DNA of 12,421 nucleotides from CAZQYB01 sp964582985 (GTDB taxonomy: Bacteria; Planctomycetota; Phycisphaerae; Sedimentisphaerales; Anaerobacaceae). The position numbers were made by a program, and so were the translations under genes. The notes under the pieces are model-generated. The model saw nothing but the letters and a program-made list of their open reading frames with translations. It did no database searches and was not told where the DNA came from. The stretch's first letter is position 1. Every line of letters begins with the position of its first letter. The DNA lies in NCBI GenBank assembly GCA_964582985.1, contig CAZOUM010000071.1:1-12421 (forward strand), in the 5' to 3' direction. Positions 1-6,157 of the stretch are shown piece after piece.

Positions 1-416
1 CCCAATAGCGGCATTGCCTCCAGGCCCAATACGTGGAAAACGCCGGTCAAAATCAGCGCCAGAGATATGTTGGCAGCGGGACCGGCAGCGGCCACCTTAA
101 AGATTTGTCCTTTGGTGAGAATCGAAAAGTTAACCGGCACCGGTTTGGCCCAGCCGAAATGTGCGATAAGCGGTAAGATAATAGTGCCGAACAGACTGAT
201 ATGCGCTAAAGGATTCAGAGTCAGCCGGCCCATTCGTTTGGCTGTATCATCACCATATCGGTAGGCCATCCAGCCGTGCGCATATTCGTGAACCGTTAGA
301 GACACCAGAAAGATGGGTAGAACAAAGATAAAAGTTGAAGCGCCACTGCCTAACATTACGTTCGCCAAACCTTTTTGAATTTTGCACTGTGGCCTTTGCG
401 GCCAATTAAAGCTCAT
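1..416 (-). CDS. Site-2 protease family protein (peptidase M50), N-terminal part
   Basis: An integral membrane zinc metalloprotease of the short M50/site-2 protease type, the class that cleaves peptide bonds within the membrane. The N-terminal 138 residues are in the window and the gene continues past base 1. Visible features are a hydrophobic helix at about residues 28-42 leading into the zinc motif HEYAH (His43, Glu44, His47), the family stretch around NPLAH at 68-72 with GTIILP at 77-82, a second hydrophobic segment, and AGPAAN at 111-116 starting a further membrane helix. The last zinc ligand, expected in a C-terminal PxDG-like motif, is outside the window. The start at 416 gives a short basic N-terminus; an AAAGG tract lies just upstream with tight spacing, so Met21 is a possible alternative start. 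Substrate is unknown. Family assignment is confident; the physiological role is not. Confidence 0.88.
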   Translation of the reverse strand, partial: MSFNWPQRPQCKIQKGLANVMLGSGASTFIFVLPIFLVSLTVHEYAHGWMAYRYGDDTAKRMGRLTLNPLAHISLFGTIILPLIAHFGWAKPVPVNFSILTKGQIFKVAAAGPAANISLALILTGVFHVLGLEAMPLL

Positions 417-487
417 AGTCCTTTTGATTAGTCAAAAAGACTACATCCTTCTCGACTAAAATATCTATTACGACCGCGTCTCCCAGT

Positions 488-600
488 CAGCTTCACTAAT
501 AGGGCATTCTCAATGCTCTGGTGGACGAGGGCAAGATTTTGCGGCAAAGCTCGCTTTGCAAGCAAATTTGGCCGACAACACAAAGCTGACCGAAAGCTCT
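488..600 (+). repeat. Dispersed two-hairpin repeat, copy 1
   Basis: This stretch matches the reverse complement of 3625-3735. The core starting 'cagcttcactaatag' differs at only 2 of 47 positions. It holds two self-complementary pieces: gggcatt/aatgctc around 502-518 and gcaaagc-tc-gctttgc at 544-559. Both are preserved in the other copy, which suggests that the folded form matters. After the second hairpin the copies stay alignable (ccga.aacac.aagctgac.gaaa) to about 600. No coding capacity is evident. It may be a non-autonomous mobile or REP-like element. Confidence 0.8.
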
Positions 601-720
601 TCGTGCCTTCGTGTCTTCGTGGCTATATTCATCAGCGTTAATCTGCGATAATCTGCGTCTAATTTCTCTTCGTGCCTTCGTGGTAAGAAATAAAATCTGT
701 GAAATCTGTGGTTAAAAACC
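596..720 (+). repeat. Cluster of 'ttcgtg' and 'atctg(c/t)g' phrase repeats
   Basis: Imperfect tandem phrases: ttcgtgccttcgtgtcttcg at about 599-618, 'ttaatctgcgataatctgcg' at about 638-657, 'ctcttcgtgccttcgtgg' at about 666-683, and 'aaatctgtgaaatctgtgg' at about 693-711. The same vocabulary recurs at 781-814, on the opposite strand at 3499-3625 ('ccgcggagagcgcggag', 'cacgaagagcac') and near 10026-10046. Dispersed phrase repeats of this style occur in the spacers of many environmental bacterial genomes; their function is unknown to me. Confidence 0.65.
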
Positions 721-780
721 TCATCGACTCAGCCTGAACTATTTTTCGTTACCCTACCGATTGATAATTGATTATTTTTA

Positions 781-814
781 TTTCCGCGTAATCTGCGTAA
801 TCCGTGGTTCAAAA
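781..814. repeat. 'atctgcg/atccgtgg' phrase repeat overlapping a stop codon
   Basis: The phrase 'cgcgtaatctgcgtaatccg' followed by tggttcaaaa belongs to the same family as the cluster at 596-720. Its 'tca' at 809-811 is the complement of the TGA that ends the corrinoid activator, so the repeat abuts and supplies the gene's stop. Confidence 0.55.
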
Positions 815-2467
815 CGACATACAATTTGCGAAAACATCACTGAACTCTTTCTCGTGGGCGATTTCGATGTATTCAATCTTGCGGGCGAGGTCGCGAGCCG
901 ATTCGCGCAAGCGAGAGCTGGTCAGTATCATTTGCGCACCCGAAGCGGCGGCGTTGCCGACGAAGTGAATTCGCTCGGGCGGGACATCAGGTAAAAGCCA
1001 TAGCCGCAAAGCACTTTCTTTTCGAATATAATTGCCAAAGGCGCCCGCTAAAAAAATCTGCTTTATATCAGAATCTTCAAGGCCGACTTTTTTCTGCAAT
1101 AGCTTTGTACCGGCCCGTATGGCAGCCTTTGCAAGCTGGACCTGACGGATATCCCGCTGCGTCAAAACAACTTCTTGCCCTCCTGCTTGCTCGCCGGGTG
1201 CGAGTACAAAAGCCGGCTGACCCCCCTGCTCAATAATCCTTGAAACAATCGCCGGCGACAACTTGCCTTTTAGCGTGGTTGGGTTAGCGAACCGTCCTGA
1301 TGACTCGATAATATCGAGAGCCAATAATACCGCCACGGCGTCAATCAGGCCGCTGCCGCATATCGAGCGGGCCGGACCACCACCTATCACATCCAGGTTT
1401 ATGTCAGCGTCATTTGCAACGACAGCTTCAATTGCGCCCTGCACCGCCCTGCTGCCGCAGGCAATTCGCGCGCCTTCGAATGCCGGCCCGGCTGCACAAC
1501 TCGCCGCGTAGAGCTTGTCGCCGGCAGCAAGTACAAGCTCACCGTTTGTCCCAATGTCAACGGCCAGCGTCACTTCCTCCGCCGAATCTATTCCGGTTGC
1601 CAGCGCGACAGCCGTAGTATCTGCGCCGACAAAGCCTGCTATGTTCTCAACGGTATGAATATTCGCGGCGGGGTTGATGTTCAGTTGCATCTGCTCGGCG
1701 GAGCTATCGTGCGCATCGAGGGAAAAAGCCTCATACGGTGCTTGGCCGAGCTGCTTGATGGGGAGCTTGAGAAATATGTGGTTCATCGTCGTATTGCCGA
1801 CAACGCACATTTCGTATATGTCGTCCGGCAAGACCGAGGCCTGTTCGCAAAGCCTGTCAATCAGCTTATTTAGGCAATCTATTATCATCCTGTGCAATTC
1901 AGCCAACCTTTCCTCAGTGTGCCCGTAGGCGATTCTGCTTACGACATCATCGCCGAATCGGATTTGCGGATTTAAGGCAGCTTCGGTAGCTAGGCATTGG
2001 CCATCGGCCATATTAATGAGTTTGGCCACAACGGTGGTGGTGCCGATATCGAGTGCAGTGCCGAAGATTTTTCCGGCGGCAGCTATATCGAGATATTTCT
2101 TATATATGTCCGGCTGAACTTCGGTTTGTGTTTCGATGCCGTGGGTGAGGATTCTCTGCCCGAAGAATCTGGAAGTGGTTGGTATGGTAACTGTGATATC
2201 GCTTTGGATATGGTACTGACAGGCTGGGACTTGCTCTCCGCCGGGCTGAAGGCTTACGAGGCATTTTTTACAGATTCCTTTGCCGCCGCAAACGGTGTTC
2301 AGAATAATGCCGGCCTTGCCCGCAGCTTCAAGAAGTGTTGCACCTTCGTGAATTGAGATTCGCCTGCCGTCGGGCTCGAAGGTTATGTTGCAATGTTTCA
2401 CTTTACGGTACTTGATTGATAGTATTTGGTCGCTGGTTATCCGCTCTTTTTGTGGCGGACTTTCCAT
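809..2467 (-). CDS. RACo-like 2Fe-2S/ASKHA reductive activator of corrinoid proteins
   Basis: Cytoplasmic iron-sulfur protein of the RACo/RamA type (DUF4445, ASKHA domain). Family members use ATP to drive reduction of inactive Co(II) corrinoids to Co(I) in methyl-transfer proteins. Residues about 25-95 form a plant-type ferredoxin domain with Cys60, Cys66, Cys69 and Cys83 (CGGKGICKKC, then ACQ). A linker leads to the ATPase part, with phosphate motifs ALDIGTTT and AVDIGTNGEL, and with GNTTMNH, CAAGPAFEGA and IFLAGAFGN. The end (FANCMSF) matches the usual family end, so the C-terminus is complete at about 552 residues. The stop codon lies inside the phrase repeat at 781-814. The start is uncertain. 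ATG 2467 lies within a small ORF in another frame and lacks a ribosome site; GTG 2401, immediately before the ferredoxin domain, is an alternative. No corrinoid or methyltransferase gene is in the window. Confidence 0.9.
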   Translation of the reverse strand: MESPPQKERITSDQILSIKYRKVKHCNITFEPDGRRISIHEGATLLEAAGKAGIILNTVCGGKGICKKCLVSLQPGGEQVPACQYHIQSDITVTIPTTSRFFGQRILTHGIETQTEVQPDIYKKYLDIAAAGKIFGTALDIGTTTVVAKLINMADGQCLATEAALNPQIRFGDDVVSRIAYGHTEERLAELHRMIIDCLNKLIDRLCEQASVLPDDIYEMCVVGNTTMNHIFLKLPIKQLGQAPYEAFSLDAHDSSAEQMQLNINPAANIHTVENIAGFVGADTTAVALATGIDSAEEVTLAVDIGTNGELVLAAGDKLYAASCAAGPAFEGARIACGSRAVQGAIEAVVANDADINLDVIGGGPARSICGSGLIDAVAVLLALDIIESSGRFANPTTLKGKLSPAIVSRIIEQGGQPAFVLAPGEQAGGQEVVLTQRDIRQVQLAKAAIRAGTKLLQKKVGLEDSDIKQIFLAGAFGNYIRKESALRLWLLPDVPPERIHFVGNAAASGAQMILTSSRLRESARDLARKIEYIEIAHEKEFSDVFANCMSF

Positions 2468-2520
2468 CGGGCGCGCCGTTTTTTGCTGCCAACTTTGCGT
2501 CTACGTCTGGGTTTTGCCAT
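2437..2520 (-). CDS. Possible 27-residue Arg/Lys-rich peptide
   Basis: A short ORF whose ATG at 2520 is preceded by GGAG with seven bases of spacing (acGGAGacatagATG), the best ribosome site near the activator gene. The product starts MAKPRRRRKVGSKKRRARW and ends KKSG. More than half of its residues are Arg or Lys, as in tiny ribosomal or RNA-binding proteins. It is in a different frame from the RACo-like ORF and overlaps its first 31 bases if that gene starts at 2467. If the activator starts at GTG 2401 the two genes are merely adjacent and could be translationally coupled. I do not recognise the family. The good ribosome site and strongly biased composition favour a real gene, but 27 codons can arise by chance. 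Confidence 0.42.
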   Translation of the reverse strand: MAKPRRRRKVGSKKRRARWKVRHKKSG

Positions 2521-2634
2521 CTATGTCTCCGTAAAACAGCTCAAATCTTTTTAGAAAATACTTTTAACCTTCTAAGATATATCGTAGCATACACAACTGG
2601 AAAAGTAAAAAAGTAAAAGACAGAATTTTTTATT

Positions 2635-2664
2635 TTGGCCTTTTTTGCGAATTCCGATTATAGT
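2635..2664 (+). promoter_or_regulatory. Probable promoter of the small Cys-rich protein gene
   Basis: TTGGCC (2635-2640) and TATAGT (2659-2664) are 18 bases apart and match the sigma-70-type -35 and -10 boxes at 4/6 and 5/6 positions. The expected start of transcription, about 7 bases after the -10 box, falls on the ATG at 2671, so the mRNA would have no leader. That fits the absence of a ribosome site. Confidence 0.45.
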
Positions 2665-2670
2665 GCGAAT

Positions 2671-2958
2671 ATGATTCAATGCAAAGACTGTGAACTCTGT
2701 GAGATTGGGCCCGACGGTCAAAAGACTTTCAAGTGCGACCCCTTTTCGAATATCAAGGAGCCGGAGTGCATAGCGAAATGGCAGTTAATCCGCCTTGATA
2801 TGCTGGTAGCGAGCTATCAGGGGATGCTGAAGTGGTACGGGAGGTTCGCTCCAATTCAAGATAAGCTTTTGAAATACATGACTCGAGAGATCGATGATAT
2901 AGAAGAAAGTGAGAGCTGGAAACTCGAAGACGAAGAGGAAGAGGAAGAAGATAGCTGA
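2671..2958 (+). CDS. Small Cys-rich protein with acidic tail, function unknown
   Basis: A 95-residue probable cytoplasmic protein. The N-terminus carries Cys4, Cys7, Cys10, Cys22 and Cys33 (CKDCELC, then FKCDPF and PEC), a spacing suited to a zinc-ribbon-like or other metal-binding fold. Residues 36-75 look helical and aromatic, and the protein ends in a strongly acidic tail (about residues 78-94). ATG 2671 is chosen because the Cys motif starts three residues later; the upstream in-frame TTG lies inside the putative -35 box. There is no Shine-Dalgarno sequence and the gene may be translated from a leaderless message. It is divergent from the basic peptide and RACo-like genes, with a spacer of about 150 bases. 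I believe similar short proteins occur in other planctomycetes, but I cannot name a function. Confidence 0.75.
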   Translation: MIQCKDCELCEIGPDGQKTFKCDPFSNIKEPECIAKWQLIRLDMLVASYQGMLKWYGRFAPIQDKLLKYMTREIDDIEESESWKLEDEEEEEEDS

Positions 2959-3116
2959 AAGCGGAAACGAGAGGGTAAGAGGACAAGGGCTTTTTTAGTG
3001 TAAAAGTTAAAGTGGAAAGTGCAAAAATACATTGTAAAATTGAAAAATGGCCAGGGAGGAAATTGGGGGCTTTTTTATATGCTGATTTCGCAGATACGTA
3101 TTAAGTGATTAAGTAA

Positions 3117-3219
3117 TTAAGCACATACTTAAGTCAAATACCAGGGTCCACATCGGCCAAATATAGTATCCTGCAAAAGGGCTAATAATTAAGTATGTGC
3201 GTACATACTTAACTCAACT
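3117..3219. repeat. Interleaved inverted and direct repeats ('cacatactta')
   Basis: A perfect stem ttaagtatgt/acatacttaa with loop gcgt lies at about 3190-3213. The text around its right arm (gtacatacttaactcaacta) repeats, with few changes, the text at 3121-3140. The left arm is also the reverse complement of 'gcacatactta' at 3121-3131. So one 11-base word occurs three times, twice in one orientation and once in the other, within 100 bases. Confidence 0.55.
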
Positions 3220-3341
3220 ACTATCAAGTATCAAGTGGGAAATGAGATTATTTTGTGGTTTTGAGCAGTCTTTTGGGGATTGGCTATTATTCGGGGGTAT
3301 TTGTCTGGGGGTGCAAAGTCAGGCGCTTTCGCTGTTTGGTC

Positions 3342-3365
3342 CTTCGACTCCGCTCAGGATCGAAG
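3342..3365 (+). repeat. 'ccttcgactgcgctcagg' dispersed repeat, copy 1
   Basis: The text 'ccttcgactccgctcaggat' recurs with one base change in its first 20 bases at 6842. This phrase is a common dispersed repeat of environmental bacterial genomes. It lies inside an otherwise meaningless open frame. Confidence 0.6.
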
Positions 3366-3386
3366 ATTTAACTGTTTCTTGATACT

Positions 3387-3417
3387 AAAAGCCCTGTGAG
3401 AAATCGCAGGGCTTTTT
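3387..3417 (+). terminator. Rho-independent terminator, possibly bidirectional
   Basis: Perfect 10-base stem AAAAGCCCTG (3387-3396) and CAGGGCTTTT (3407-3416) with a 10-base loop and five T in all. The A-run on the left also gives a T-run on the minus strand. No coding gene ends just upstream on either strand, so it may serve a non-coding transcript or limit read-through. Confidence 0.75.
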
Positions 3418-3470
3418 AATTGATAATCGATTATCCCTTGGGGATAAAGTGATGATTGATTATCGTTGGT
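3418..3470. repeat. Palindromes 'gataatcgattatc' and TATCCC-ttg-GGGATA
   Basis: A perfect 14-base palindrome at 3422-3435 runs directly into a six-pair hairpin (about 3431-3445). 'gattgattatcg' follows. A related word, 'ttgataattgattatt', lies at about 763-778. It could be a protein-binding site or repeat debris. Confidence 0.4.
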
Positions 3471-3498
3471 GAAAACGGCTTGGGGGGTTTTGGGGTTA

Positions 3499-3624
3499 TT
3501 AACCGCGGAGAGCGCGGAGAAAAATCAAAAACAGCCACGAAGAGCACAAAAAACACAAATAGATCAAGAATTTATTAACCGCGGAGCACGCAGTCCTTGG
3601 GACTCCTTACGGAGAGAGCACAGA
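3499..3624 (-). repeat. 'ccgcggagagcgcggag' and 'cacgaagagcac' phrase repeats
   Basis: Reverse-strand counterpart of the cluster at 596-720: 'ttaaccgcggagagcgcgga' at about 3498-3517, 'agccacgaagagcacaaa' at about 3533-3550, and another 'ttaaccgcggagcacgcag' near 3577-3595. They lie directly beside repeat copy 2, mirroring the arrangement at 488-720, so phrase cluster and two-hairpin repeat may have moved or been copied together. Confidence 0.55.
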
Positions 3625-3735
3625 GGGTTTCAGTCAGCTTGGTGTTCTCGGCAAAATTTACTCCCAAAGCGAGCTTTGTCACAAATTATTGCCTTCGTCC
3701 ACCAGGGCATTGAGAATGCCCTATTAGTGAAGCTG
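3625..3735 (-). repeat. Dispersed two-hairpin repeat, copy 2 (inverted)
   Basis: Inverted partner of 488-600. Its gggcatt-gag-aatgccc hairpin (about 3705-3721) is better paired than in copy 1, because a single base change restores a full stem. The second hairpin, caaagc-ga-gctttg, is at about 3665-3678. The two copies face each other across the corrinoid activator and the Cys-rich protein gene. A 99-codon open frame across this copy has no protein-like character and is not called. Confidence 0.8.
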
Positions 3736-3809
3736 GCTAAAATAGGGGCGAAAATCGAAGATTAAAGAGCAAAAGGGGAAAAAGGCAGTGAAAGATGGAA
3801 AAAGTAGTC

Positions 3810-3850
3810 AACATTTGGGCTGCCGGAGACGGCATATATTATGGTTAAGG
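3810..3850 (+). repeat. GNRA-hairpin direct repeat, copy A
   Basis: Contains GCCG-GAGA-CGGC, a perfect four-pair stem closed by a GNRA-type tetraloop, then 'catatattatgg'. It aligns over about 41 bases with 4256-4296, at roughly two-thirds identity. Downstream are GTGTGCACAC and a CCGC-tcctc-GCGG hairpin, so the stretch may be part of a structured RNA. Confidence 0.4.
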
Positions 3851-3943
3851 TGTGCACACCGCTCCTCGCGGTAAGAGGAAGCCTTTGAAATGGTGCAATG
3901 GAAGGCACCACGCGGAGGGAGAGGAAATTTTAACGAAAGGGGT

Positions 3944-4058
3944 CAGTTGTCAGGGACCAGTTGCCAGAAGGGAGAGGAAAAGGGGAAAGGAGAAAGGAGG
4001 AAGGAGAAAGGGGAAGGGAGTGGAAAGGTAAAAGTGAAAAGTTGAAAGGTAAAATTGG
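3944..4058 (+). repeat. 'cagttgtcag' repeat and 55-base purine-only tract
   Basis: CAGTTGTCAG (3944-3953) and CAGTTGCCAG (3958-3967) form a short direct repeat. From 3966 to 4020 every base is A or G, and 4021-4058 stays purine-rich. Such tracts can form triplex DNA. There is no coding sense. A second long purine-rich tract occurs at 7502-7606. Confidence 0.6.
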
Positions 4059-4121
4059 GGGGTAGACCCCGTTAGAAACTGGGCCTGTTTGGGACATTTT
4101 TTCCAAAAAAAACTTCTAACG
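4059..4121 (+). repeat. GGGGTAGACCCC-GTTAGAA...TTCTAAC element, copy 1
   Basis: GGGG-TAGA-CCCC (4059-4070) is a perfect four-pair hairpin, immediately followed by GTTAGAA (4071-4077), which pairs with TTCTAAC (4114-4120). The same plan recurs at 7691-7771. A putative structured repeat of unknown function. Confidence 0.6.
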
Positions 4122-4172
4122 GTCTTGATTTTTGCTGTTTTTGTGGTATTTTGTGGCGTGAAAGAGAGACGA

Positions 4173-4225
4173 CCCCGGGAGATAGTGATGAATCATCTCA
4201 CGGGGTAAACCGCACCTACGAGCGG
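4173..4225 (+). other. Two consecutive stem-loops upstream of the ATPase gene
   Basis: CCCCG (4173-4177) pairs with CGGGG (4201-4205) and, nested inside with single-base bulges, GAGAT (4179-4183) pairs with ATCTC (4195-4199). CCGC (4210-4213) then pairs with GCGG (4222-4225). It lies about 130 bases before the ATPase start, so it may be a leader RNA structure, a binding site or repeat remains. No known riboswitch consensus was recognised. Confidence 0.4.
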
Positions 4226-4255
4226 AAAACTTCCCCGAAATTGCGTTTTTCTATC

Positions 4256-4296
4256 AACATTTTACTGGCCGGAAACGGCATTTATTTGGTGAGTGG
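4256..4296 (+). repeat. GNRA-hairpin direct repeat, copy B
   Basis: GCCG-GAAA-CGGC tetraloop hairpin followed by 'atttatttggtgagtgg'. Partner of 3810-3850. It ends about 60 bases before the ATPase start codon. Confidence 0.4.
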
Positions 4297-4353
4297 CGGC
4301 CAGTGAATGGTTAATTGGTCAATGGTGAGTGTCAAAAGAATAAGGAGATAAAG

Positions 4354-5991
4354 ATGGCCAAGCTGGGTGATTTTTTTGAGAGTACGGGCAAAGACGTTGA
4401 TCCGATTATTTCTGAAATTAGCTTAATGAAGCAGTTGATAAAGGAGCGCGTGCATCCGCTGGATCTTATACGAGAACTGCTAAGCAATTCTGGGGCAAAA
4501 GAGGTGGGTGCGACAGAGATACGTATAAATTATTACGTAAACCAGGATGGACATGTTTTTGAGATTTGGGACAACGGATGTGGTATGAACTATACGGGTG
4601 ATCGGAACATGCCTGGGAGGCTAGATCGGTTTTTGGGTCTTGGATTATCCGCAATTATTGGGCAGAAGGTGGATGAGTTTTCTTGGAAGGGTTTAGGGTC
4701 GAAACTAGCGTACCAATCTAAGAGGGTAGAGATCGAGACTTACACAGCAAATGCTCCAGAAGTTATTAAAGCGGAAATAAATGACCCGTGGGGCTCAATC
4801 TCGAGAAACACGGTTCCTAAGCCAAGAATCTATCGTTTTCCGCCCGAAAGGGAGCAAGGCCATGGAACTATGATCAAAGTTTTCGGGCATCCTCCCCATC
4901 GGAAGGAAAGTCCGTTTACGCTTAAAGAAATAGACACTTTTCTGAGGCATCGGACTTTTGCTGGTTTCACAAAAGAGCGGCCAGATGCACCGATGATACA
5001 TTTGACCGTGAGTGGGCAAGAAAAAGAAATAGAGTTTGGTTTTCCGGAACTGGCGGTAGCTCAAGAATGTGAGGGAACTCAGATAGTAGATGATGTAATT
5101 GAGGCTAAGCAAGACGGAACAAACGTTAAGTTTCGTATACGGTTAAAGGGATTTTATACTTGGGATGCCGAAAGGTATGGTCTTGACAAGGGAGCTTTAA
5201 ATACTGGGCTAATTCTTTCGGTCAACGGAATACCATATTTGACTTTGGATATGGAAGAATATGGGAGCCAGAGCTTGCGAACGGCCAATCCAGGCAAGAA
5301 GAAATGCTGCCTTATTGTTGAGTGCGATGCAATTCAAGAGGAGATGAATATCTCGAGAAGTGGGGTTGTAGATTCCGCAATCACTGACATGTTTAAGAAG
5401 GCCGTGGCATCTATGTTTAGAGAAATAGAATCATCTCAAGAATACTTCGATTTTCGGAAGGTGTCGAAACGGCGAAAAACCATCGCGAGCGCAAGCGCGT
5501 TGGAAGGGAAAAAGCGCACACTAGAATCGCCTGGGCAAAGATGGGTTGTGTATACGGACGAACAGGGCAACTGTAGGCTGTTGGGGCGCGAACCTGAGAA
5601 CGAACAAGATACTCTGAACTTGCTCTGGAAGCTGGAGACCATCGGAGGGCTCCCGTTCGCAAAATTCCAGACTCTTGCGCACGCAGGAACTGGTCCAGAT
5701 TTGATAGTTCACTTTCAAGAGGATAGTGAAAGTCAGCCAGACCGTTATACTGTGATAGAAGCGGAGCGGTTTTTCTACAACTACAAGGCTCATGGGCATG
5801 CTCCTTCTCAATATCCAAGGGTAATTTGCTGGGAAATAGGGACAAGAGCGGTTAAGGTAGAAGACACTAGGAAGCGCCATAAAAAGGTTGCTACTGCGGA
5901 TGGTGTCCAAGTCAACATATTTTGCATAAGGCACATGCCGTGTATATCTGTGTTGTCAAGACGAGAGGCAGATGAGCGAGGCCTTCTGTAG
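4354..5991 (+). CDS. GHKL (Hsp90/MutL-like) ATPase with putative C-terminal nuclease domain
   Basis: A 545-residue soluble protein. The N-terminal ATPase shows the GHKL motifs in order: RELLSNSGAKEVGATEI (40-56; Glu41 and Asn45 of the N box), DNGCGM (73-78), WKGLGSKLA (111-119) and GHGTMIKVFG (169-178). A transducer-like middle region follows. The last 150 residues form a separate module, with NEQDTL (417-422), GPDLIV (447-452; Asp449), VIEAE (467-471) and VICWEIG (490-496). The Asp...GluXGlu pattern and hydrophobic strands resemble the PD-(D/E)XK nuclease fold; this is inference. Bacterial relatives of MORC/MutL ATPases fused to nuclease domains are known in restriction-type defence. ATG 4354 has a strong site (AAGGAGataaag). 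The usual Asp of the N box is replaced by the GAKE text. The gene is surrounded by repeats and has no methylase next to it, so it could be a stand-alone defence effector. Confidence 0.72.
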   Translation: MAKLGDFFESTGKDVDPIISEISLMKQLIKERVHPLDLIRELLSNSGAKEVGATEIRINYYVNQDGHVFEIWDNGCGMNYTGDRNMPGRLDRFLGLGLSAIIGQKVDEFSWKGLGSKLAYQSKRVEIETYTANAPEVIKAEINDPWGSISRNTVPKPRIYRFPPEREQGHGTMIKVFGHPPHRKESPFTLKEIDTFLRHRTFAGFTKERPDAPMIHLTVSGQEKEIEFGFPELAVAQECEGTQIVDDVIEAKQDGTNVKFRIRLKGFYTWDAERYGLDKGALNTGLILSVNGIPYLTLDMEEYGSQSLRTANPGKKKCCLIVECDAIQEEMNISRSGVVDSAITDMFKKAVASMFREIESSQEYFDFRKVSKRRKTIASASALEGKKRTLESPGQRWVVYTDEQGNCRLLGREPENEQDTLNLLWKLETIGGLPFAKFQTLAHAGTGPDLIVHFQEDSESQPDRYTVIEAERFFYNYKAHGHAPSQYPRVICWEIGTRAVKVEDTRKRHKKVATADGVQVNIFCIRHMPCISVLSRREADERGLL

Positions 5992-6157
5992 TAGGTAGGC
6001 TTGGTAAAGGGATCGAAGGAGCGCTGGGAAAGCAGGCTTTTGTTTAGGTGGGGATTGCGGGTTTGGGGTGAATACGTAGAGAATAGATGGCTGTCGCTAG
6101 TTTCTAGAAATTAACCGTGTATGCAATAAAGACAATAGTCGGGTTAGAGAGAGCAAT
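5992..6157. other. Spacer between ATPase and membrane-protein genes
   Basis: A 166-base gap with no ORF of note. It includes the palindrome tttctagaaa (about 6101-6110) and 'tatgcaataaag' (6119-6130), a word repeated before the sigma-factor gene at 7925-7936. No terminator is visible, so read-through from the ATPase gene into 6158 is possible. Confidence 0.4.

Larger units (their letters stand above)
417..808. other. Gene-free spacer filled with dispersed repeats
   Basis: About 390 bases between the protease start and the end of the corrinoid activator. No ORF with recognisable protein character was found. It contains the two-hairpin repeat copy at 488-600 and a run of 'cgtg...cttcgtgg' and 'aatctg(c/t)g' phrases at 600-720. 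An AT-rich stretch 'ttgataattgattatt' near 763-778 resembles the palindrome at 3422-3435. The spacer holds the upstream region of the protease gene on the minus strand, but no clear promoter could be picked. Confidence 0.6.
2959..3386. other. Gene-free spacer before the 3387 terminator
   Basis: No convincing gene. Two near copies of 'ggggctttttta'-type text (about 2987-2998 and 3064-3078) end T-rich without a good stem. The stretch also holds the interleaved repeats at 3117-3219 and the 'ccttcgactccgctcagg' repeat at 3342-3359. A 61-codon open frame at 3197-3382 contains that repeat and has no protein character. Because a terminator follows, a non-coding transcript is possible but unproven. 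Confidence 0.5.

Noticed and set aside
67..264. Open frame on the plus strand
   Set aside because: It is antisense to the M50 protease, whose HEYAH and NPLAH motifs are clear on the other strand.
1263..2356. Several plus-strand open frames of 67-119 codons
   Set aside because: All are antisense to the RACo-like activator, whose motifs run through the whole interval.
3466..3765. 99-codon plus-strand open frame
   Set aside because: It is made of phrase repeats and the inverted hairpin repeat, with no protein-like pattern.
3810..4300. Retron or group II intron RNA upstream of the ATPase
   Set aside because: No reverse transcriptase is present, and the hairpins do not fit the domain order of either RNA.
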